Shown: positions 47,020 through 57,529 of the stretch, one piece after another
Layout: each line of letters begins with the position of its first letter
How positions within the stretch are numbered: position 1 is the first letter of the stretch
Assembly (NCBI GenBank): GCA_022495005.1
Contig: JAGYXB010001578.1
Location: 372,001-436,000 of the forward strand
Origin: Rhyacophila brunnea
Lineage: Eukaryota > Arthropoda > Insecta > Trichoptera > Rhyacophilidae
DNA: 64,000 nt
Direction of reading: 5' to 3'
Notes under the pieces: model-generated
Database searches by the model: none
What the model was told of the DNA's origin: nothing
The model's input: the letters and a program-made list of their open reading frames with translations, nothing else
Made by a program: the position numbers and the translations under genes

Positions 47020-47882
47020 GTTACGCCGAATGTGCGAAATTGACTATTACATGAAATGGGCTAAATTTTGCCTAAATCATGAAAAATGCAAGCCCGTTGC
47101 CTTATTCATGAATTAGACAAAATATCTGGTGAGTGCGTGAATTCGGCAGTAATTTTTCTGCCTTGTTCATGCATTGGGCAAATTAGATAGTAGCGCTACG
47201 GTGGTATTTTTTGCAACTAAACTGAATGTGTGAAATGCTCGTGGATTGGTCAAAATGTACGTATATTATCTATGGTCAAAATAGGTGGTCGCGCTCCGGT
47301 TGTGTTTTTTGCAACTAATCAAACTAACCAAATGTGTCAAATGTCATTGATTATAATATAAAAATATACCAATCAATAACTACAATGACGTTCATATCCA
47401 TTTACTATGCGCAAAAAAACTAGAACTATAATATGATAACGGATGAATTTTATTTAAAGGTATTTTCGCGATTTGATTCGTGCTTGGGTATCGATCGTGC
47501 AATGGTAGATTGTATGTTTTTGATAGTTTGTTGACACGTCTTGTTAGCTAACCTCAAAATGGACATTCAGTTGAATAATTCAGAAATTCAAAACCTAACC
47601 TAACCTAACCTAACCTAACCTAACCTAACCTAACCTAACCCAACCTAACCTTATAATAATAACATTATATTATGTCCAATTATAACTAATAAAACCATCC
47701 GTATTAAATTTACTTTTCTACTGTCATGTTGACAGTTTAAGAATTCCATGCCCTGGCGACTTCATGTACTCGGCAGAAAATTTACCTAATTCATGAATAA
47801 GGCAACAGGCTTGACTATTACATGAATTAGCCAAAATTTAGCCCATTTCATGTGATAGTCAATTTCGCACATTTGGCGTAAC
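47020..47882. mobile_element. 863-bp element with about 53-bp TIRs, carrying (CCTAA)n
   Basis: Terminal inverted repeats of about 53 bases with few mismatches begin GTTACGCCGAATGTGCGAAA on the left and, inverted, GTTACGCCAAATGTGCGAAA on the right. The insertion is proved by comparison with the uninterrupted relative at 43552-43580. The 6-bp word ATATAT flanks both sides (47014-47019, 47883-47888), though the AT-rich target makes its true length uncertain. The interior has further CATGAAT-type inverted motifs, a partial tandem duplication (TTTTTTGCAACTAA twice, 47207 and 47306) and a run of telomere-like repeats. No coding frame. Superfamily unknown. Confidence 0.9.
47593..47650 (+). repeat. 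Interstitial telomere-like array (CCTAA)n
   Basis: About eleven units of CCTAA (TTAGG on the minus strand), with one CCCAA variant near 47641. TTAGG is the ancestral insect telomere repeat. Here it sits inside a transposon, not at a chromosome end. Confidence 0.97.
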
Positions 47883-47992
47883 ATATATAAAAAATAAATA
47901 TTAACTATTGAAAAAAATGCCAATCCCGGGATCGTGAAATTTTAATCCCGGAATTCCGGGATCCAGATTTTGGCTCGGTATTGGATTTCCTA

Positions 47993-48557
47993 GTTATCAC
48001 TATAATATTACTGTATTCATCCATAATGCGCACGGGCTATGTGTACGGTCCATCTTCATTTAAGGGCGTTGACGTACCTACTTAATTACGTTGCATACAC
48101 TATCGTTTGTCGCCTTATCTATTCCTTCTGCATGCCACATTGTCAGGTAATCAGGAAGATAAGTATTGTGTATAATAGTAAGGTGGATAGAAAAATATAT
48201 AAAAATGATAAATTAAAAAATAAAATTAATAATATATTTTAAATAAAAATATGATGATAGGTTTACACTATACACCTGCCCTATCTTTCTGTCATGACTT
48301 GGAAGTTTCAAACTTTCAGTTAAGTTTTTGAAACATTACACATTGAGATATGCGCATAAAAATAATGACTGAGTTTTGAGGAGTATTTAGGTAGATGCAT
48401 TGAAAGTTTCATCATATTATATGAATATAGTGTACTGAGCTACTTTGACTATTCGTTGAAAGTCATTTGGTCTAATTTTAACATTCCAAAGAGTGACTGT
48501 TGTGCATTTTAAATATAAAGAGAAGCCCTTGTGCTTTCTACCTACTCTTATGCTTGA
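47993..48557. other. AT-rich spacer, nothing recognised
   Basis: No gene or pairable repeat seen. Confidence 0.55.
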
Positions 48558-48590
48558 TTTGAAGATGGGTTTATATCCCGAAACAGCTGA
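48558..48590 (+). other. Hammerhead-like motif, copy C
   Basis: TTTGAAGATGGG, a seven-base loop, then CCCGAAACAGCTG. The order matches the motif at 23396 with a different stem II. An inverted partner with almost the same loop lies at 49418-49448. Confidence 0.42.
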
Positions 48591-48686
48591 TAACATCCAA
48601 CTCAAACAACGTAGAATTTACAATACGAATGTTTGTACCTACAACCATTAAACTAATAACTCAAACTACCATAATATTATGTTGTA

Positions 48687-48830
48687 GGAGGCGGTTCTTG
48701 TGGTGCAGTGCGTAAGGCGCTCGCTGTCCATCCGAGAGTTCCTGGGTTCGATTCCCGGTCAGGACACATAATATTTATGTGTTTTTCTCAAAGCCTGGGT
48801 GTTTGTGATTGTTCAAAATTACTAACAACC
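48687..48830 (+). mobile_element. tRNA-derived SINE (family 2), copy 1
   Basis: The head GGCGGTTCTTGTGGTGCAGT, GCGTAAGGCGCTCGC (A box) and the B box CTGGGTTCGATTCCCGG are spaced as in a tRNA. The acceptor arm does not pair, so it is not a functional tRNA. The head is followed by ATATTTATGTGTTTTTCTCA, AAGCCTGGGTGTTT, a tail shared with the copy at 51486. An open frame starting at 48708 is chance. Confidence 0.8.
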
Positions 48831-49588
48831 ACCTTGTATGAAAAAGCAAATATGTTGTACGTATATATCTACTATATTACAAATGCAGGTACCGTATATG
48901 AAAAACAAAAACAAACTTTCTAGAGTAGAAAACATTTATATTAACTAATAATTGATTTAACTATATTTTGAGTGATTTTATTTAATATAATATGATACAA
49001 TATAATACTACTGTACGTCAACAATTTAATTTAATATTATGAAATAAGTTTAATTCATCACTGCAAACAATTTTGCCAAGAAGTCATTCAATTTTAGTAC
49101 CTAATTCATCTAATGTAACTTTTACTTCCAAAATTTTATTACAATCTGTCAAGGTAACGAGATACTCTTAGTAGTAAAAAGCCATTGCAATTATACTAAA
49201 CTCGACGATATTTTCTTTATGAAGATTCATTTGAAAGTGTAATAATTTTATTGTTGTTATACTTACAACACACATATTACATAAAATATATTGAGTATTA
49301 TATATTGAGTATATATATATACATATTACATATTATTTTTTTTAACTAAAATTAACTAACAATAATGAATGAGAATAGGTTTGAAAGATATTTTTGTTAA
49401 TTCTATTTCTACGTTGGCAGCGGTTTCCGGCTATAAACCCATCTTTGGAGCGCTGATGATTAAGTGAACACATCTGACGCATAAGCGAAAATTTTAAAAA
49501 GTAATTAAAATTATTTACTTCTCGACATACCTATTAATGTGTGAATAAGATTCATAATTACAAGATAAAAAGAACTTTTTATATACCA
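48831..49588. other. AT-rich spacer with hammerhead-like copy D at 49418-49448
   Basis: On the minus strand 49448-49418 reads CCAAAGATGGG, loop, then GGAAACCGCTG, an inverted partner of copy C 830 bases away. No gene recognised elsewhere. Confidence 0.45.
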
Positions 49589-50022
49589 CGTTTTTAAATT
49601 TTCTTGTTGAATCATTGACTTGACTTGAATCTTGACAATTCTATTATTGATAATTTAGGACAAATAAGGCAATTGTCAACAAATCATTTTTTTTGCTATT
49701 TTGCAACAAACAAACAAATATAGAATACTGAAATGCCATTTTGATTTCCATAGTAACGCACGTATATATTAATAATTTAGTTGTTAGGACCACCCCCTTA
49801 GCAACCAATAATAGTGGATTGGATTACGGATTTCTTCCGAAATAACTTTTCATACAAAACAGAATGAACTGAAAATGAATTCAATTCTACTTAAAGAAAA
49901 AGTATTAAAATAATGCATTGGCATCGTGTTCTGATATTATATTCTAAAAGTTTCAAATATCTAGCTAGTCGGGAAGTTAGTTAAAAATCGATTGCAAGAT
50001 TTGTACTGGATAAACAACCGCC
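49589..50022 (-). repeat. 430-bp interspersed repeat, copy 2
   Basis: The reverse complement matches 39717-40140 almost throughout, with a few small indels. It carries the uninterrupted right edge (AATTTAAAAACG followed by TGGTATAT), so it represents the empty site for the MITE at 40141. Confidence 0.88.
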
Positions 50023-50154
50023 GGAAATGTATGAAAAAATAGACTTATTTTATTATTTACATTAGATTACAGTTAACTCAAGTGTATAAAGTGGTGTTAT
50101 TATTTTTATAGCAACGTTATAATCGTCAATTCTAATATTTTTCTTCTTTAACCA

Positions 50155-50505
50155 GGCTACCGTATACTGAGCTTTGAGAATATATGTTTACGACGGATAA
50201 TAGGTGTGGTGGTATAACGTTAAGAGTATCACGCAGAGAGTGAAGAGGCGACGATGGACCTGCCTTTAGATGCTTCAAGATAATTTCAACCTGACTTACC
50301 TGTTCCTTCAGCCAACCGGATTCCTAGAAGGCCACTAAAAATATCCACGTGTATATGGCGGAGCTGCGAGATACTGGCAAGATCTGGGAAGACGATTGGC
50401 GAGCGCCTGGGTTCTTGGATACACCACGTGGTATCCATATGCTTCAACTAAGGAGCAAACATTATCGAAGAAGAAGATCTCTTCACTTAGATTGTTCGGC
50501 ACTTT
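50155..50505 (+). mobile_element. RTE fragment, same family as 34.5-38.0 kb element
   Basis: This 3' scrap follows the end of the large RTE: a CCGTATACTGAGCTTTGAGA block (LSFENRCLRRI region) and GTGAAGAGGCGACGATGGAC (VKRRRWTWL). These are followed by CAGCCAACCGGATTCC, ATGGCGGAGCTGCGAGATAC and the 3' UTR words GAAGAAGAAGATCTCTTCA. Stops and indels are frequent. It is in the opposite orientation to the large element. Confidence 0.85.
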
Positions 50506-50739
50506 TGCATGAGGTTGTTACTTACTACAATTTTTAAATTTGTCTAAAGCATATTTGAGTGAATGGCGACCACAGTCTTGGGTAACTGCTCCTGAAACAT
50601 TCCCAGACATTAAAAAATAATATGCTTTACATCCAAACGTATGGTCTTGTGATACGCCCGATTGAGACTGGGCGTGATACGAGGCGGGTATGTTTGGTGA
50701 AGCCATTGACTTCAATGTCGAATATATTTTTTGTACATA

Positions 50740-50785
<46 letters not shown>

Positions 50786-51485
50786 TTTATATATAAGTTA
50801 AATGGTATAATATTTGCAAGTAGGTGGTCTGTAGACGCTTATTCTTAACGAGGCTACAACAATGTATTTACTTACACTACTTCTGTAATCCGTTTAAAAC
50901 AATAGTAGTTACTTGCACAAGGAGACTGCATCTGAGTACTTTATTTTCCAAAACATTTTTCCAGATAACGCAAAAGAGTCGGTGCTCATCTTAGCAAATA
51001 TTACTTCCCAGCAGTGTATTATATTTTTCCAGCAATACTTCAAAGCCTTCAGAAAGTACCTATTCGAAACATGTGACCCTCTTTTGTACGTGCGGTTTCC
51101 TGCAAATGGTTTGTCAGAATATTCTTGAATTTTTCATTCCTTTTACGTTTTTCTGCACTTTCATATTCGTTCTCAATTTAAGTAAAAAAATATTAAATTG
51201 TCTTATATTATTATATACAATACGTTTACAAGACTCTAATGGCCTAATACTATGGATAAAATTATTATCTCTGAAACAGTGTGTCACAGGTTCGTGACTT
51301 ACAGCTGAATCAAATTTATAAGTTGTTGCAATTTTGATTTGACCCATTCATTTGAAAAAAGCTCTTCCTTATCCTCTCCGATCATCAACCTGGTCGAATA
51401 GCATGATTTTTTCTAGGTTGTCAAGCTCTGGCACATGAAAATTGAGGAGAGTCTGCCATAGAGTTTGCTAATGGTTAATTTTTAG
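50506..51485. other. AT-rich spacer with a (TA)n tract
   Basis: No gene recognised. A (TA)-rich microsatellite lies at 50741-50795. Confidence 0.6.
50741..50795. repeat. (TA)n microsatellite
   Basis: Mostly uninterrupted TA dinucleotides, pure from 50751 to 50778, with slipped margins. Confidence 0.95.
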
Positions 51486-51605
51486 GCGGCCCTCATAGTC
51501 TACTACGTAAGGCGCTAGACTTTCATATCCCCGCCCCGAGTTCGATCTCGGTGAGGTCACAATATATTTATGTGATTTTCTCAAAACATGGGTGTTTATT
51601 TCTCT
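51486..51605 (+). mobile_element. tRNA-derived SINE (family 2), copy 2
   Basis: GGCGGCCCTCATAGTCTACT, ACGTAAGGCGCTAGAC (A box) and CCGAGTTCGATCTCGG (B box), then ATATTTATGTGATTTTCTCA, AAACATGGGTGTTT. It aligns with copy 1 at 48687 head and tail. The next TTTATTTC may be flank. Confidence 0.78.
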
Positions 51606-51639
51606 TCAATTATTTAATATACTACTCTCATTGGACATC

Positions 51640-51900
51640 ATGGCTTGTTGCAGTGTCAAAAAAATACTTGATCGTCCAGTCCTCAGCATTCACCTTCAAT
51701 ACCACATTTTAAATACGTGTAGTCTCTGCCTTTCTTTTTCTCTAATCGTCAAAGTCTCGGAGACATACATATAATTTGGGAAGAGAAAAGATTTTATTAA
51801 GTAGAGTTTTATTCGCTTTGGCAATGTGTTCTTCAAATTTTGAGTGCAGTTTTGACAATGGAAGCATTTTTGGCATTGAAAATCTAATTTGAGTATTATC
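51640..51900 (-). mobile_element. RTE-clade scrap (third family)
   Basis: The minus strand reads MYVSETLTIREKERQRLHVF, KMWY, then a CRRMLR-like block with stops. This corresponds to the YGSETWTLRKKDxxRLEAFE, MWCxRRMLRI box found after the catalytic core in RTE and related elements. Upstream (51780-51900) about 40 residues fit the LALAKKAFNK-like region weakly. Strongly decayed. Confidence 0.62.
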
Positions 51901-52173
51901 CACTTTTATCAGAGATGATTTACGGACTAAAACCCATTTTTTTTTGTCAGCCGTACATTCGATTTTTGTATATTATTTTCGTCTGGGATAATATGTTTGT
52001 TTTCTGGTTAAAAAATAAACTTTATTTTTATTACAGTAGATCAAGATAACAAAATCTCTAGTTCTATATATATATAAAAATGGCAATTAACATTTTTTAT
52101 ATATACTTATTCACAAAATATCATTTATTTAGTCTTTTTTAGAGCTACGTATTTTTTGTATTGGTGTAGATCT

Positions 52174-52612
52174 CGGGCGCTGCATGAAGAGGTTTCTTAA
52201 CCAATTTTGTTATATGTTCAGGGCTCTAAATGGATCGGAACGCACCGGAGCGCCGTTCCGGTTCGTGAAATCGGTAAAATTATCGCTCCGTCTCGTGGGA
52301 AAAATAATTTGACCGTGTGAGCTAGATAGGTCATATAATAAAAAATCTAACACATTTATTTTTATAAAATACTTGAAAACAACGAGTACCTTTATTAATA
52401 TCTTCAGAAAATAGTTGAGCGCTCCGGTTCGTTAACTTTTCCATTTCGAGCGCTGATATGTTAACCATTTGCTTATACTATTAGATCCTTGTTGTGGGTC
52501 CAAATACACAATGAAAAGAACAACGTATTATGATTTTTTTTTCTCACCGGGGATTCGAACACGACACCCATGACTTTAAAAGTCGACACGTTACCTCTCG
52601 GTCATCACGGGG
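52174..52612 (-). mobile_element. tRNA-derived SINE (family 1), split by a MITE
   Basis: On the minus strand the tRNA-like head has GTGATGACCGAGAGGTAACG and the B box GTGTTCGAATCCCCGG (52612-52545). It is followed by the body (TGGACC, GGATCTAATAGTATAAG) and the AAATGGTTAACAT block. After the MITE (52455-52219) the tail continues with AACAAAATTGGTTAAGAAAC, CTCTTCATGC. Only the MITE separates what is contiguous at 31245-31472. Confidence 0.75.
52219..52455. mobile_element. hAT-like MITE (CAGSGCTCGAAATGGA family), copy 3
   Basis: A 237-bp element with ends CAGGGCTCTAAATGGATCGG and, inverted, CAGCGCTCGAAATGGAAAAG. It is flanked by the 7-bp direct repeat ATATGTT (52212-52218, 52456-52462), and the surrounding SINE continues on both sides. 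Confidence 0.9.
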
Positions 52613-52618
52613 TCATCA

Positions 52619-53085
52619 CGGGCGCGACGTGTCTTTAATTGACAACCCTTAATTAATGCACAGCTAACCCGCTACCGATTAGAGCAGTAGGATGGGTGTT
52701 TGTTTACTTTGAAATGATTGATTTTGGGCAGACATATTGTCATAATCTGTATGTGTGTAGGTACTGTGTAGTGGAAAGAGGTTGAAAGTTCGTCTTATTC
52801 ACCTTAGAGGTCCTTAACACAGCAATACAGAAACGAATTTATTAATATCAATATTCTGAGTTCAGTAATAATAATAAATAATGTTTCGAATCCTATTTTG
52901 ATATTAATTAGTTTTCTTTATTAAAAATCGGTATATTTGTCAGTGAGTGCATAGTTAGTGTTATTCGTATATTTGAAAATACTAAACGTCAAAAAATTGA
53001 GTAAGTTATAAGGAATAAAAGTACCCACTAACTATTTTTAAATTATGGCTAACTCTGCATTACTAAAATTACCCAAAATGCGATG
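52619..53085. other. AT-rich spacer, nothing recognised
   Basis: No gene or pairable repeat seen. Confidence 0.55.
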
Positions 53086-53093
53086 GTCTAGGA

Positions 53094-53467
53094 CAGGGGT
53101 GCCCAACCCAAATCGTTTGGTGGGCCAAAAAAAATATTACTGAGCTTAGGTGGGCCACACATAAGAACTTACCTATTCAAAATATTTTATTATCTTTAAA
53201 TTAATATGACAATTGTTTTTGTATATTGTTTGATATTATCTTTTTCATATTGACTGGTAATTTAGCTGACGCGTGTCGTAGTTGATTGGCCTTGTTTTCA
53301 TCGAGCAACCTCACAATTTCACAAAATATAATATAAATTTAGTAAATTTATGAGAACGATTTTTTTATTGTATGAATAACAAAATGCAAAATATGAAAAG
53401 CTGAAAACTTCAATTGGGCCTTGGACCGCAATAAGTCTTCACTTGGGCCGCAGGTTGGGCATGCCTG
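53094..53467. mobile_element. hAT-like MITE (CAGGGGTGCCCAACC type)
   Basis: A 374-bp element with ends CAGGGGTGCCCAACCC and, inverted, CAGGCATGCCCAACCTGC. TGGTGGGCCA and its inverse-like TTGGGCC blocks lie inside the ends. Flanking octamers GTCTAGGA and GTCTAGGG (53086-53093 and 53468-53475) differ at one base. These ends are characteristic of a widespread hAT group in animals. Confidence 0.92.
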
Positions 53468-53559
53468 GTCTAGGGCTACAATGGTGAAATTTACGGTGTA
53501 TGGAGAGCAGTTCAATTAATTGTATGCAACGTAGCAATTATGATGCACCTGAAAAGAGA

Positions 53560-53735
53560 GTAGGTAATATTGAGAAATTCAATAGCTAAATTTTCTGACT
53601 ACCGATGAAGGCGTATGCTTGAGATACTGAATAGGAAAGCTATCACTTTTAATAGAAACAAGTGGAGAGAGTTCTTGAAGGAAGCTATTGCCCATCCGGG
53701 TAGTCGCATTACTGTTGACGATCATGATAAACTTA
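53560..53735 (+). mobile_element. Probable RTE-type C-terminal scrap
   Basis: One frame gives NRNKWREFLKEAIAHPG near 53645-53700, reminiscent of the DRxKWRELLEEAxxHPG end of RTE/Jockey polymerases, with decay upstream. There is no clear tail. Alternatively it is chance similarity over a short stretch. Confidence 0.42.
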
Positions 53736-53740
53736 CCTGA

Positions 53741-55759
53741 AAATATACAATTGTATCTAGGGGTGGATTTAATCAGTCAGGTGCCCTACTCGCAGCACTA
53801 ATTTAGGCACAATAGAACTAAGTAGAATAATATTTACATATATATTTTTTTTAAATAAGTATCTAATTAAAACGGTAAATGGCATGAAAAGTCTCGTATC
53901 ATATTCTTTATTTTCATAAATTACACCAATCTATAACTGGGTAAAAGCTTCTCTGAATCAATATTCCATTATTCTCGGTCCTGTGTGTTGTATCTCCGTA
54001 TATATATCGTATCTAACGGCTTCTGGGACAATTTATTGACGTTGATGAATAGATAGAATAGATTTATCACTTCTTTATACTGAGCCAAAATAGTATAACA
54101 ATATTTTCTAGTATTTTTAAATTTAATAAGTAAGTTAAAAAATAATGGAAATGATGTATTCTCTTTTGTAATTTAACGTTCTTGTATAAATGAAAATAAA
54201 GTGTAATCTGATAATGTCTGAGGACAAAAAAGCTATAGAATAATATGTGTACTTAAGCTCTGTCGTGGATTAAAAAAATTACTTAGAGAATATGAAATAT
54301 TTACGGAATGAGAGTATCATTAAATCCGCGTCTATTTGTACTTACTAATTGTTAGATTTATGATGTACAATCTTTAAATAAAATCAATGTTTTTACTCTA
54401 ATTATAGATATAAAATAATATCTGACTTTATAATAATCTATTTTAAAAACACGACAGCTATAAAAATAGATACTTACCGAAGTGTATTTTCAGAGTCAAC
54501 GAATTCAAAAGAAATACAGTTTTACGAAAAAGGGATTCGAGAAATACAATAATATACAAGTAGCGACCTGCGGTCAATACACAGCCAGACATAGGTAGGG
54601 GACAGATATAAAAAGGAGCGTTTTTCATGATATCTATAATAATTCGAGTTACTTTTACAAGAGCATTGGATGAGAAGTAAAGAGTGCGTAGGGTCATTGG
54701 TGGACGCGTATTTTTATTGGTGCTTGGTGTGGCTTTTTATGGGATATCTAAAAGCGTATCATAAAATTGGGCGCATTCAACTGTCGCGGAGGTTTATGAC
54801 TTTTGTCCACTTGATGGCCGCTTGCTTATTTTTATTATTGCCAAATAAGACGTTGGTCCATCAAATAAAGCAACAGTGCTCTTAATAATCCCAATACACA
54901 CAGTTGCCAAGTCAGTGAAGCAAATTAAGGACTCTAATTTTCCGATTTTTGTCTATTCGGTATTATTTGCTAAATTCGTCAGTATATCGATTTCCAGCAA
55001 TGTTGGCGCCCAACTCAATCGATTATAAAGCTTTTCTATTAGACTGTTTGAAACTAAAATGAAGAAAGACATATAATACTCGTAATTAAATTATTTGCAA
55101 GTGGCGTTGGGACGTAATTGATTTTAAACAGCACTTTCTTCCAAGCTTAATTTAGATAAATGAATTTAGTAGTGTATCTCAATATTGTTATTATATAAGA
55201 ATAATTGTAGGTTTAACTATTAATACAATAAAACCTATCTGTTTTTCGATTGGTTTCAGAAAATCAGGTTTCACCTTTCAGCATTTTAAAAACTATTGTA
55301 TACTTATTAGCATTGCCTTTTTATGACGACTCATATCTCGATGCACTTTGAGAGAGTTATCATTTTTGGTCAAAATAAGAAATTAGCCAGGAACCCGAGG
55401 AGAATAAAGCAAAAGATCTCAGAATTTTCGCTGGGCTGACAGAGCTCTAGCCTGGGGGCCCGGGCTGTGGGGGGTCCGGCGTGTCGGGTTGATCAGATAA
55501 GTGAGATAAACACACATCATAAATTAGCTTTAATAGTAAAAAAAGTCTTCTGCAGCGCTATTATACTTCATGGCCATGAACATTTTCAATTACTTATATT
55601 ATTGTGCAATATATTTTTTGATTATTATGTGTCGATACTCGACAGCTCCATTATTAAAGTAGATGTATTAAAAATCGCCAATAATTCACTGTATAAGTAC
55701 CCTTAATTTGAACTGAAACACAATTTGAAGAACGTTAATGTAGTGTTTCACACTGCCTT
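53741..55759. other. AT-rich spacer with hammerhead-like copy E and a GC-rich strip
   Basis: No gene recognised. At 55261-55293 the minus strand reads AATGCTGAAAGGTGAAACCT, a decayed version of the 23396 motif. At 55440-55490 a GGGGGCCCGGGCTGTGGGGG strip may be the other end of the element that finishes at 55969, but the two do not pair convincingly. Confidence 0.45.
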
Positions 55760-55969
55760 TAATCTTAGCGGTAGGTAGGGGGCCGGCCAAATATCGTAGC
55801 CTGACGGCCCGTTTCAGGATGTGGGGACCATGGTGTAAGTACACCGAATGCAATAGACAAAATACCGATAAACGAGAAATTAGGCTGTGAAGAAGAAAAA
55901 GATCCTATGGACTAATTTACATTCTCCTCCTTGCCCCCCCCCCAATATTAAATCCTGGGTGCGCCACTG
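55760..55969 (-). mobile_element. DNA-element end (CAGTGGCGCACCCAGG), other end not found
   Basis: The minus strand starts CAGTGGCGCACCCAGGATTT followed by a ten-base G run (55943-55934), a common hAT-type terminus. The block 55760-55838 shares TTAGCGGTAGGTAGGGGGCC and TTTCAGGATGTGG-type words with the inverse of 25785-25880, so both belong to one repeat. Confidence 0.55.
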
Positions 55970-57529
55970 GTTTATATTAAGTTATTTGAATATATACATA
56001 CTTAAACCCAGGTCACTGAAATCGATCTTTATGGAAATGTATAAGGTTTTTAAGAAATATAATTTATTTAAATATCCACCAAGTGTCTTATAGATATTCT
56101 TAATATTATAAATGTACAAAGACAATTTTAATTATAATCATAATAAAGAGACAACTAAAATATTAAATTAGCAAACTGTGTCAATATTAAACATCAATTT
56201 TTCCAGTTATAGTGATTATTGATACAAAGATAGATTTAGAAGTACGAAAGTATTTTTTTTTTAAGAAATAACAGTAGTATTTTTTATTTTAGATATTACG
56301 AGTTTTTCTTTAAGATATCACTGTTTTAAAAAACCCTTATATTATTAATTTTAATTAAGGTGTATAAACATTTAAACTTATTGGTTTTTTTTAACAAAAG
56401 GATTCATGTGTTGGGATAAACGTAATAGTAATGATAATGCCGTTAGGGTTGCCATATTTATACGCCTGTAAAATATGAACGCCATTGCCTGTGTGATATA
56501 TGTAAAATGCCAGGATAATAACGTATTACATTATAACAATATTATACGTATTTTCTCCGTTACAAATAGGAATTTTGAAAAAAGTATATTTAACACGGGA
56601 AAACTGAGCGAACGGACGTAAAATATTTTCTCGTTATTTGATATTTATGGTCGGTCCCTTCGCGGGAAGGCGTTTAGCGTCCGTTACTTATTTGCATTTT
56701 TTACCCTTGTAAATCATTCATAATCTATGGTCCGCTCTTCTCGTACTTCACCTTGTAAGCAACATAATCATTCAATTCGTGATAGAAACTTGAAATTTGG
56801 TACACACATACATTTTCACTTTTCAATCAAAAAACAAATCTCAATAATGTATAGTATAGGTATATACCAAATCTACCCTATCTTATTAACATAGCCTACA
56901 ATTAATGGCCAAATTCAGAAACATAAAAATAATTACAATTAAACCCAAAGTAATACATACATAGGTTATTCCGACATGCATCGATAATGTTTAAATCCGC
57001 GTCCCTTGAGCTCAGAAAAAATAAACACAAAAAACCCTTGGTATCTAACGGTATTTTTTGCCAAAACATCAAAGAAGATTTTAGAAAGCTACTTACTTCT
57101 TTTTGCCCCGTAGTCCCAAAAGATGCACAAATGTCCAAAATACATAATGGAGCGTATTTTGTCCAACTGTGCGGTTTTCCTCCGAGAAATATAATTTTCC
57201 TTGCGTAAGATTCACACTTTTCTTCTAATTTTATCAAGTATTTATTTTCCCCTCTTTTTCTTTCTGAGATTTAAGGACATTTATACATACCGGTTGAAAT
57301 TCATCCAGAATCCGTGGCACCGTCCTTTTTCCGTAACAATCCCAGTTAAATCGGTAAATGATTGGCAACTAACCAGGCGTATTAGTCGATATTCTTTAAA
57401 TTATACAATTCTTTCGCATACTATAAGCTCGCCATAGCTAATATATGCTATAAAATAAGAAAAATACTTGGATGTATTAAAAAAAACTCATTTAATTTTT
57501 AGTGGATAGGTATAATTGAAACTACAGTA
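55970..57529. other. AT-rich spacer, nothing recognised
   Basis: The 111-codon minus-strand frame at 56902-57237 has no known domain and an antisense partner of similar length, so it is likely chance. Confidence 0.5.

Larger units (their letters stand above)
46918..47992. mobile_element. hAT-like element (AATCCCGGGAT family), right part only
   Basis: From AAGACTGAACGTACACAATA on, the sequence follows 43462-43673 of the intact copy, including ACTAGATTTATTTTTGAC and GCCAATCCCGGGATCGT, and ends TTTGGCTCGGTATTGG then ATTTCCTA. The left part is deleted, and the remainder is interrupted by the 863-bp insertion at 47020-47882. Confidence 0.88.

Noticed and set aside
47593..47650. True telomere or chromosome end
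   Set aside because: The CCTAA run is only about 58 bp and is enclosed in a transposon with sequence on both sides.
48687..48770. Functional tRNA gene
   Set aside because: A and B boxes are present, but the acceptor arm does not pair and the sequence continues into a tail shared with another copy, so it is a SINE.
56902..57237. 111-codon minus-strand frame as a host gene
   Set aside because: It has no recognisable domain, the composition matches the spacer, and an antisense frame of similar length overlaps it.
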